A DNA stretch of 34,733 bases from Kocuria sp. (lineage in GTDB: Bacteria > Actinomycetota > Actinomycetes > Actinomycetales > Micrococcaceae): the NCBI GenBank assembly GCA_030454085.1, contig JAKDJD010000025.1:1-34733 (forward strand). The letters run 5' to 3'. This document shows, one piece after another, positions 1 through 9,690 of this stretch. Every line of letters begins with the position of its first letter. The stretch's first letter is position 1. The notes under the pieces were generated by a model that saw only the letters and a list, made by a program, of their open reading frames with translations, was not told where the DNA came from and made no database searches. Position numbers and translations under genes: made by a program.

Positions 1-24
1 CTCAGCCCTTCGCTTTCAACCGGA

Positions 25-49
25 CCGCTGGTCACGAGGTGATCAGCGG
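25..49 (-). terminator. Candidate hairpin terminator after the bL37-like gene
   Basis: CCGCTG at 25-30 pairs with CAGCGG at 44-49, and TCAC at 32-35 pairs with GTGA at 39-42. One mismatch separates the two blocks and the loop is three bases. It lies 35 nt past the stop codon of the small ribosomal gene on the minus strand. There is no U-tract, so it may be a GC-type terminator or only an mRNA 3' stem. Confidence 0.4.
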
Positions 50-83
50 CTCCGCGGCTGGCCGGGATCCTGAGGTCAGTTGC

Positions 84-158
84 TCAGGAGTTGGGGCGCT
101 TGCCGTGGTTGGCTGAATTCTTACGGCGATCCTTGCGCTTGCGTCCACGCTTGCTCAT
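84..158 (-). CDS. 24-aa basic ribosomal protein, bL37-like
   Basis: This short gene encodes a 24-residue, very basic peptide that begins MSKRGRKRKDRR and ends ANHGKRPNS. The composition and the conserved ANHGKRPN ending match what I recall of the actinobacterial 50S protein bL37, described structurally in mycobacterial ribosomes as a tiny rRNA-embedded peptide. A perfect Shine-Dalgarno AAGGAGG (164-170) sits five bases before the ATG, which makes translation very likely despite the length. It lies downstream of the SGNH gene on the same strand, with a 182-nt gap that probably holds its own promoter. A weak TAGGAT candidate is at 289-294 on the minus strand. The identification rests on remembered family sequence, not on a search. 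Confidence 0.8.
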   Translation of the reverse strand: MSKRGRKRKDRRKNSANHGKRPNS

Positions 159-340
159 ATGAGCCTCCTTCCGCGCATCGTCGCCCGATGGTGCGACGTG
201 CGGCCATGGTGCTGGTCAGCCCAGTGCGGACCGTCTCCGTGCGTAGGCACGGACACGGGACATTGGGCACTGTGTTCAATTGTGCCAGATCCTACGAGCC
301 GGGTGCACATTCTTACCCGGGGTCCGGGTGTGATGTGCGT

Positions 341-940
341 TCAGTGCTGTTCGGGCAACTGCAGCCAGGAGTACCAGCCGCGGTGCAGGACCAGCCACGC
401 CATCAACCCGTACCCGGCCTGCCCGGGGCGGCCGTCATTCGCCGCCAGGTCCTGACGCCATTGCTCGTGGTGCTGCAAGGGGTTGAACGTGTCGACGTAG
501 ACATGACGGCGGCGCGTGGTCACATCCGCGTAGGCCGCGGAAAGATCTGCGATGCGTCGGTTGCGCTCGGAGTCGAGGGTCGGCGGGGGACCGACGACCA
601 GGACCTTGATGTTGTTCTGGGAGGCCAGATCCACCATGTTGGCGAGGTTCAGGCGACTGCGCGCGCTGGTGAGGCCCGTATCGATGTCGAAGGTCGAAGG
701 GGCGACCACGAGACGATTGTCAGCTCCGCTGGCAAAACGCCGACTCGCCTCCTCGAACCAGCGCTCGTTCAGCGTCTCGCTGCCCTCACCGGGAGCTGCC
801 AGGTTGTACGAGACCACGGGTGCCACATTCTGCGGTGTGCGCGCCATGACACGACCGAACCACCCGAGGGCGCGCGGGTCACCAATACCTGCCAGCAAGT
901 CGTCTCCGACCGCCACGATCCGAATGTTTCGTTGCTCCAC
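341..940 (-). CDS. SGNH/GDSL-fold protein lacking catalytic residues
   Basis: Predicted 199-aa cytoplasmic protein with the block pattern of SGNH/GDSL hydrolases. Block I reads VGDDLLAGIGDPRALGW, with Asp in place of the nucleophile Ser. The last block reads NDGRPGQAGYG, where an active enzyme would have an Asp-x-x-His motif, so the catalytic His is also missing. The middle segment VVGPPPTLDSERNRRIADL resembles blocks III and IV. I infer a non-catalytic or repurposed SGNH protein. I chose the GTG at 940 because AGAAAG (947-952) lies six bases upstream and the conserved core starts soon after it. An upstream in-frame ATG at 1009 would add 23 residues and has a TATCGT element eight bases before it, so a leaderless longer form is possible. 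It lies downstream of kgd but separated by a hairpin. Confidence 0.75.
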   Translation of the reverse strand: MEQRNIRIVAVGDDLLAGIGDPRALGWFGRVMARTPQNVAPVVSYNLAAPGEGSETLNERWFEEASRRFASGADNRLVVAPSTFDIDTGLTSARSRLNLANMVDLASQNNIKVLVVGPPPTLDSERNRRIADLSAAYADVTTRRRHVYVDTFNPLQHHEQWRQDLAANDGRPGQAGYGLMAWLVLHRGWYSWLQLPEQH

Positions 941-1050
941 GAGAATCTTTCTGTTGTTTCCGGCGTCAGACCGATGGGAACCCGTCGAGGGGGAGTCCAA
1001 CGATCGCATCTAACGTAACGATAAACGTTCTTTGAGGTCTCCGCACGTCC

Positions 1051-1094
1051 GAGCCCCCGCTCCCACCATGGAACCACGGCGAGAGCAGGGGCTC
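1051..1094 (-). terminator. Hairpin terminator after kgd
   Basis: GAGCCCCCGCTC (1051-1062) and GAGCAGGGGCTC (1083-1094) are inverted repeats matching at 11 of 12 positions, around a 20-nt loop that itself contains CCATGG. It starts 17 nt beyond the kgd stop codon on the minus strand. There is no long U-tract, as is common in GC-rich actinobacteria. Confidence 0.55.
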
Positions 1095-1110
1095 GACGGC
1101 GACATGCCGG

Positions 1111-4977
<3,867 letters not shown>

Positions 4978-5320
4978 GCCTCTTCCATTAGCTGTTTATG
5001 CCGGCAGGGCTGAACTGCTCAGCCTTCCGTATCCTCTTGTGGATCCTACCGAATTCCGGATGCCGCCGAAGCGCGGTGGTTCTCGGGGCGAGCAGGCCCC
5101 AGGGAGCCGCCGAAGATCTCGCGACAGTGCGAGATGGCGCAACCTCTCGGGTCGAGTCTATTAGGGTTCAGTCGACGTTATCCACCCGAATACGGGCTGT
5201 GTCACGACCGAGATCGGGACATCACGCGACCATGTGTCGGCCGACACGGTATGGGCACGCTTGTCCACAGCGTGGTCGGCTCTGTATCGGAATCCGTCGG
5301 GCCTGGGTAGCATGGGGCAA
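4978..5320. promoter_or_regulatory. Divergent control region between kgd and guaB1
   Basis: This 343-nt gene-free stretch separates two divergent genes. In the presumed kgd leader (minus strand) there are two perfect hairpins: ATCTCGC/GCGAGAT at 5116-5122 and 5129-5135, and GGCTGA/TCAGCC at 5008-5013 and 5019-5024. Minus-strand TANNNT elements at 5155-5160 (TAGACT) and 5043-5048 (TAGGAT) are candidate -10 boxes for kgd. A perfect 14-bp palindrome GTGTCGGCCGACAC lies at 5234-5247. Sequences resembling DnaA boxes occur at 5178-5186 (TTATCCACC) and 5261-5269 (TTGTCCACA). None is proven functional. Confidence 0.5.
5308..5313 (+). promoter_or_regulatory. -10 element of leaderless guaB1
   Basis: TAGCAT fits TANNNT and ends seven bases before GTG 5321, so transcription would start at or next to the start codon. 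No convincing -35 and no ribosome binding site are present, which fits a leaderless mRNA. Confidence 0.6.
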
Positions 5321-6799
5321 GTGCGATTTCTGAATTCTCCCACGACCGACCTGACGTACAACGACGTCTTTCTCGTTCCCTCACGCTCCGAGGTTTCGTC
5401 CCGCTTCGACGCCGACCTCGGAACACAGGACGGGACCGACACCACGGTCCCCCTCGTGGCCGCGAATATGACCGCCGTCTCCGGCGCCCGGATGATGGAA
5501 ACTCTGGCCCGACGCGGCGGTTTGGCCATCTTGCCCCAGGACGTTCCCGCCGACGCGGCGCAACGCATCATCGAGGAAGTCAAGGGTGCCGACCCTCTGC
5601 TCGAGTCGGCCGTGATCGTCTCGCCGGATACTTCGATCGATCATGCGTTGCGTCGTCTGGGCGACCGGCGTTTTGACGAGGCCGTCGTCGTCGATGAGGA
5701 CGGCCGCCCCGTGGGTATCCTCCGGCGGGACGAGAGCCAGAATGAGGACCCCGCCGCCTCGGTCGAGTCGGTCATGCACCCGATTCCCCTTCTCCTCGAC
5801 GCGTCCGATCTGGCTCCCGACGCCGCATGGGGCAGCGCAGAGCGCAACGCGGCGCTGCGACAAGTATTCGGCGAGTGCGAAGAGCTGGGCATCGAACTGG
5901 CTGTCGTGGTTCGCGAGGGACTCTACGCCGGGGTCATGTCGACCTCCGGTGCCGTTCGTGCCGCCACCTACCGGCCCGCCCTCGACGCCCAGGGCTCCCT
6001 GATCGCGGGAGCGGCCGTCGGAATCAACGGCGACGTCGCGGCCAAAGCCGAGGGCCTCCTCCGTGCGGGCGCGGACGTGCTGGTGGTCGACACCGCCCAC
6101 GGACACCAGAAGAAGATGTTCGATGCTCTCGCCGCGGTGAAGTCTCTCGAGCCCGAGGTCCCGATTGTGGCCGGAAACGTGGTCTCCGCGAACGGAACGC
6201 GGGACCTCATCGAGGCTGGGGCGGACATCGTCAAGGTCGGTGTGGGACCGGGGGCCATGTGCACGACCCGAATGATGACGGCCGTGGGGCGTCCGCAGTT
6301 CAGCGCGGTTCTGGAATGCGCGAGCGCTGCGCGCGAAATGGGCAAACACGTGTGGGCCGACGGCGGGGTCAAGCATCCGCGCGACGTCGCCCTCGCGCTG
6401 GCCGCCGGCGCGAGCCAGGTCATGGTGGGCTCATGGCTCGCGGGAACCTTCGAGTCGCCGGGCGAACTGCACCGGGACGATGACGGCCGCCTCTACAAGG
6501 AGAGCTTCGGCATGGCCTCGACCAGGGCCGTCAAACACCGGACACGGCAGGAAGACCCGTTCACTCGTGCCCGGAAGGCCATGTTCGAGGAAGGGATCTC
6601 CAACTCGACGATGTACATCGATTCTGCGAGCCCTAGTGCGGAGGACATCGTCGACAAAATCACGGCGGGTCTGCGATCCTCCATGACCTACGCGGGCGCT
6701 TCGGACCTGCAAGAGTTCCATGACCGTGCCGTCGTCGGGGTCCAGGCCGCATCCGGGTACGACGAAGGGCGTGCGCGCTCCCAGTCCTGGCTGGTCTGA
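5321..6799 (+). CDS. guaB1: GuaB1 family IMP dehydrogenase-related protein (probable GMP reductase)
   Basis: A 492-aa TIM-barrel purine enzyme with an inserted CBS pair (about residues 95-210). The N-terminus VRFLNSPTTDLTYNDVFLVPSRS matches the family, and the catalytic loop GVGPGAMCTTRMMT carries the nucleophile Cys at about 314. The later flap reads FGMAS, closer to GMP reductase (YGMSS) than to true IMP dehydrogenase (RGMGS). From established work, mycobacterial GuaB1 is a GMP reductase regulated through its CBS domain, so salvage of GMP to IMP is the likely role rather than de novo GMP synthesis. I chose GTG 5321 over the further upstream ATG at 5234 because the family begins here and a TANNNT box lies seven bases before it. 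ATG 5312 would add three residues. It is transcribed alone, with a hairpin after it. Confidence 0.93.
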   Translation: MRFLNSPTTDLTYNDVFLVPSRSEVSSRFDADLGTQDGTDTTVPLVAANMTAVSGARMMETLARRGGLAILPQDVPADAAQRIIEEVKGADPLLESAVIVSPDTSIDHALRRLGDRRFDEAVVVDEDGRPVGILRRDESQNEDPAASVESVMHPIPLLLDASDLAPDAAWGSAERNAALRQVFGECEELGIELAVVVREGLYAGVMSTSGAVRAATYRPALDAQGSLIAGAAVGINGDVAAKAEGLLRAGADVLVVDTAHGHQKKMFDALAAVKSLEPEVPIVAGNVVSANGTRDLIEAGADIVKVGVGPGAMCTTRMMTAVGRPQFSAVLECASAAREMGKHVWADGGVKHPRDVALALAAGASQVMVGSWLAGTFESPGELHRDDDGRLYKESFGMASTRAVKHRTRQEDPFTRARKAMFEEGISNSTMYIDSASPSAEDIVDKITAGLRSSMTYAGASDLQEFHDRAVVGVQAASGYDEGRARSQSWLV

Positions 6800-6809
6800 C
6801 CTTCGGCAT

Positions 6810-6835
6810 GCGCCCGAGGCACCCGTCTCGGGCGC
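6810..6835 (+). terminator. Hairpin terminator after guaB1
   Basis: GCGCCCGAG (6810-6818) and CTCGGGCGC (6827-6835) form a perfect 9-bp stem with an 8-nt loop, 10 nt after the guaB1 stop codon. There is no U-tract. Confidence 0.7.
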
Positions 6836-6930
6836 GCACCGGAGCGACCCCGAGCGTCCCTCCGTGTTCGCTCGGATCGAAAACCCCGGACTCCCAGGCT
6901 CTTTCCATACCTTCGGGGGATTCTCCGCGC

Positions 6931-6936
6931 TACACT
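6931..6936 (+). promoter_or_regulatory. -10 element upstream of the CNNM gene pair
   Basis: TACACT fits TANNNT and is the only good -10 candidate in the 225-nt gap before the CNNM genes. It ends nine bases before ATG 6946, the start of a small ORF, which suggests a leaderless or nearly leaderless transcript. No -35 is evident. Confidence 0.45.
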
Positions 6937-6945
6937 GAAACCCTT

Positions 6946-7020
6946 ATGGACGACCCTTTTAGTTGCTCTTGCTCCGGGCCGCCTTCAGCGCGCCACCATT
7001 TCCGCGGGATGGTGAATTAA
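6946..7020 (+). CDS. Possible 24-aa leader peptide coupled to the CNNM genes
   Basis: A 24-codon frame starts at ATG 6946, immediately after a TANNNT -10 box, and ends with TAA four bases before the GTG of the first CNNM gene. The peptide reads MDDPFSCSCSG, then PPSARHHFRGMVN. I do not recognise it. The position is what one expects of a leaderless upstream ORF that couples or attenuates translation of the next gene, whose own ribosome binding site is poor (GGGATGG inside this ORF). It contains two Cys codons close together and a His pair, but no run of one amino acid long enough to name an effector. It may be a chance ORF. Confidence 0.35.
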   Translation: MDDPFSCSCSGPPSARHHFRGMVN

Positions 7021-7024
7021 CACC

Positions 7025-8413
7025 GTGGAATGGTTACTCATCCTCGCCGGTATCCTTCTGATCCTGGGAACCGGGTTCTTCGTCGCGGTCGAGTTCTCTC
7101 TCGTGGCGCTGGACCAGCCGACTGTCGTGCGGCATATCCAGGACGGCGACCGGCGAGCCGAACCACTGCTCCGTTGCCTGAAATCCTTGTCGACCCAGTT
7201 GTCGAGTTGCCAGCTGGGCATCACGATCACGACACTGCTGACCGGCTACACGCTCGACGTCGGCATCCAGGGACTATTGCGCGAGACGGTCGATGGGTGG
7301 GGAATCCCCACCGGCATCGCCTCCGCGGTGACCCTGGTGGTCTCGATGCTCGTGGCGACCCTGCTCTCGATGGCCTTGGGCGAGTTGATCCCCAAGAACC
7401 TCTCGATCGCCGAGTCCTACAAGATCGGACGAGCGCTCGCGAGGTACCAACTCGCCTTCACCGCCGTCATGAAGCCCTTCGTGGTGGTCATGAACGGGAC
7501 GGCCAACAAGATCCTGCACCTCATGGGCCTGGAAGCAAAGGAAGAACTTTCCGGGGCCCGGTCACCCGAGGAGCTCTCCTCAATGGTCCGGCGATCCGCG
7601 GACCTGGGCACTCTGGACGCAGGAACCGCCAACTTCGTGGCGCGGACCCTGAATTTCTCCGAACACACCGCGTCGGACGTCATGACGGCGCGCCGACAGG
7701 TCGTGATGCTCCCGACCACGGCCACGGTCAACGAGATCATCGACGAAGCGCGTCGGACGGGGCACTCGCGTTTTCCCCTGTACGAGGAGGACCAGGACGA
7801 CGTCAAGGGAGTCGTCCACATCAAGCGCGCGGTGGGCGTTCCCAATGAGCGGAGGGACACGGTCCAGGCCGGGGCGCTCATGGACGACGTCCTGCGCGTT
7901 CCCGAGACGATTCACCTCGACGCGTTGTTGCGCCAGTTGAGGGAATCGGCCCTGCAAGTCGCCGTCGTCCTGGACGAGTACGGCGGTACCGCGGGGATCA
8001 CGACGCTCGAGGACCTCGTCGAAGAGATCGTCGGCGAGGTGGCGGACGAGCACGACAGGGCAGTTCCCGGCGTGCTCGAGACCGCCGACGGCCGCTGGCA
8101 TTTCCCCGGCCTGCTGCGCCCCGACGAGGTGACCGAGAAGGTGACCCCGCTGGACGTCGACGACGATCCGGCCTTCGAGACAATGGGCGGATTCATGATG
8201 GACCGGCTCGGACGGATCCCGGAGGTAGGCGACACCGTGCCGATCGAGACCGGAATCCTCGAGGTCGAGCGCATGGACCACCGCCGCGTCGACAGGATCC
8301 TGTTCACGCCGTCCTCCCACGACGCCGACGAGACGATCAAGGAAGACCTCGGGCCGCGGCGGGCCGTCGACGGCTCAGACCGCTCGCTCGCAACGAACGG
8401 GGGCTCACGATGA
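7025..8413 (+). CDS. CNNM/CorC-type membrane protein with CBS pair (full length)
   Basis: A 462-aa membrane protein of the hemolysin C/CNNM (DUF21) family. The N-terminal CNNM domain (about 1-190) has roughly four hydrophobic segments, starting with EWLLILAGILLILGTGFFVAVEF, and the conserved ELIPKNL motif. A CBS pair follows (about 205-330, with VVLDEYGGTAGITTLEDLVEEIVGEV). The C-terminal CorC/HlyC domain (about 345-430, DRLGRIPEVGD) is intact. Members of this family are linked to magnesium or cobalt export and resistance; the old name hemolysin is misleading. The start is GTG 7025, in the frame giving the family-typical MEWLL, not the ATG at 7032 in another frame. Its last bases overlap the next gene at ATGA, so the two are translationally coupled. 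The substrate is not shown by the sequence. Confidence 0.92.
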   Translation: MEWLLILAGILLILGTGFFVAVEFSLVALDQPTVVRHIQDGDRRAEPLLRCLKSLSTQLSSCQLGITITTLLTGYTLDVGIQGLLRETVDGWGIPTGIASAVTLVVSMLVATLLSMALGELIPKNLSIAESYKIGRALARYQLAFTAVMKPFVVVMNGTANKILHLMGLEAKEELSGARSPEELSSMVRRSADLGTLDAGTANFVARTLNFSEHTASDVMTARRQVVMLPTTATVNEIIDEARRTGHSRFPLYEEDQDDVKGVVHIKRAVGVPNERRDTVQAGALMDDVLRVPETIHLDALLRQLRESALQVAVVLDEYGGTAGITTLEDLVEEIVGEVADEHDRAVPGVLETADGRWHFPGLLRPDEVTEKVTPLDVDDDPAFETMGGFMMDRLGRIPEVGDTVPIETGILEVERMDHRRVDRILFTPSSHDADETIKEDLGPRRAVDGSDRSLATNGGSR

Positions 8414-9597
8414 ACGACTGGGGTTCTCTCGCTCTGCTCGTGGTCCTGCTCGCCGGCAACGCGTTCTTCGTCGGCGGCGAATTCGCCATCATGTCCGCCC
8501 GGCGGTCACAGATCGAGCCGCTGGCCGAGAACGGCAACAAGCGTGCGCAGACCGCACTGAGAGCGATGGAACACGTGTCTCTCATGCTGGCGTGCTGCCA
8601 GCTGGGCATCACGGTCTGTTCCCTGCTGATCCTGAATGTGGCCGAACCGGCAGTCCACCATCTCGTGGCCCTGCCCCTGACCCACCTCGGCGTTCCGACG
8701 TCGGCGGCGGACGGCATCGGGTTCCTTCTGGCGCTCCTGGTGGTCACGTTCCTGCACGTGATCTTCGGCGAGATGGTTCCGAAGAATATCTCGGTGTCGG
8801 TGGCCGACAAGGCCGCGTTGATCCTGGCTCCTCCGCTGGTGATGATCTCGCACGCGGTCAAACCGGTCATCGTTTTCCTGAACTGGCTCGCGAACGCCGC
8901 GCTCAGGCTCATGAAGGTCGATCCCAAGGACGAGGTCTCCTCGACCTTCACGCTCGAGGAGTTGCAGACCATCGTCGAAGAGTCGACCGCCGAGGGCCTC
9001 GTCACTGACGCGGACGGGATGCTCTCGGGCGCCCTGGAGTTCTCGGAGAAGAGCGTCGGAGACGTCATGGTGCCGGTGGACCGGCTGGTGACCCTGCCCT
9101 CCGACTGCTCCCCGCACGATCTGGAGAAGGCCGTGGGCCGAACCGGCTTCTCGCGGTTCGTGCTCCGGTCCGAGGACGGCAGCTACCTCGGTTACCTGCA
9201 CGTCAAGGACGTTCTCTCGATTCCGGACGAAAGGTATCGACGGCCCACTCCGCTGACCCGCGTTCGCTCACTCATCAACCTGCGGCCGGACACGACCGTT
9301 GAAGCCGCGCTCGGGTCGATGCAGCGCACCCACGGGCACGTGGCCCGCGTCATCGCGCGCGGGGGAGACACCATCGGGGTGCTGTTCCTGGAAGACGTCC
9401 TGGAAGAGCTGATCGGAGAGATCAAGGACTCGACGCAGGCCATGGACCACCGACGGACGGGCACGCCGTACCGCGATGAGTCCCAGCCCGTCGGGGTCTC
9501 GGATGCCTCCCGTGCCCGCCGCGGACGGGGCCGTGGGGTCGGGGACAACGAGTCGACCGCGGCGGCCAAGAGGCCGCGACCACCGAAGAATACATAA
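8410..9597 (+). CDS. CNNM-type membrane protein with CBS pair, lacking CorC/HlyC domain
   Basis: A 395-aa paralogue of the preceding protein that starts in a four-base ATGA overlap. It has the same CNNM domain (about 1-185, GNAFFVGGEFAIMSARRSQIE, with GEMVPKNIS in place of GELIPKN) and a CBS pair (about 200-335, ending GVLFLEDVLEELIGEI). After the second CBS domain the sequence becomes an Arg/Gly/Asp-rich disordered tail of about 55 residues, so the C-terminal CorC/HlyC domain is absent. Coupling to a full-length partner suggests a heteromeric membrane complex, with this subunit having lost the accessory domain. This two-gene arrangement is common in Actinobacteria. The transported ion is unknown, magnesium or cobalt being the family guess. 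Confidence 0.92.
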   Translation: MNDWGSLALLVVLLAGNAFFVGGEFAIMSARRSQIEPLAENGNKRAQTALRAMEHVSLMLACCQLGITVCSLLILNVAEPAVHHLVALPLTHLGVPTSAADGIGFLLALLVVTFLHVIFGEMVPKNISVSVADKAALILAPPLVMISHAVKPVIVFLNWLANAALRLMKVDPKDEVSSTFTLEELQTIVEESTAEGLVTDADGMLSGALEFSEKSVGDVMVPVDRLVTLPSDCSPHDLEKAVGRTGFSRFVLRSEDGSYLGYLHVKDVLSIPDERYRRPTPLTRVRSLINLRPDTTVEAALGSMQRTHGHVARVIARGGDTIGVLFLEDVLEELIGEIKDSTQAMDHRRTGTPYRDESQPVGVSDASRARRGRGRGVGDNESTAAAKRPRPPKNT

Positions 9598-9609
9598 GTC
9601 CGCGCTAAA

Positions 9610-9637
9610 TTGTGAACGATTCGCATCTGAGTAGACT
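9610..9637 (+). promoter_or_regulatory. znuA promoter
   Basis: TTGTGA (9610-9615) and TAGACT (9632-9637) are separated by 16 nt and match -35 and -10 consensus at a usable level. Transcription would start near 9644, leaving a short leader with the Shine-Dalgarno AAGGAG at 9679-9684 before ATG 9691. Confidence 0.6.
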
Positions 9638-9660
9638 TCTTGCAGATGCGATTCGTTCGC
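9612..9660. promoter_or_regulatory. Long inverted repeat over the znuA promoter, candidate metal-repressor operator
   Basis: GTGAACGATTCGCATCTG (9612-9629) and CAGATGCGATTCGTTCGC (9643-9660) are inverted repeats matching at 16 of 18 positions, with a 13-nt spacer. The spacer contains the -10 box. A second smaller inverted repeat GTTCG/CGAAC (9655-9659, 9665-9669) overlaps the right arm. Because the expected transcript start lies inside the right part, the repeat should act as DNA rather than as an RNA hairpin. A Fur-family repressor (zur lies beyond znuB) is the natural candidate. The sequence does not closely match the A/T-rich Zur box I recall from other actinobacteria. Confidence 0.5.
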
Positions 9661-9690
9661 TTAACGAACTTCTAGATCAAGGAGACATAC

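Noticed and set aside
315..329. ACCCGG/CCGGGT inverted repeat as a terminator for the SGNH gene
   Set aside because: The stem is only six base pairs with a three-base loop and no U-tract, too weak to annotate.
7030..7848. A frame starting at ATG 7030 as the start of the CNNM gene
   Set aside because: It is in a different frame from the DUF21/CBS protein and encodes Arg/Pro/Gly-rich shadow sequence. The true start is GTG 7025.
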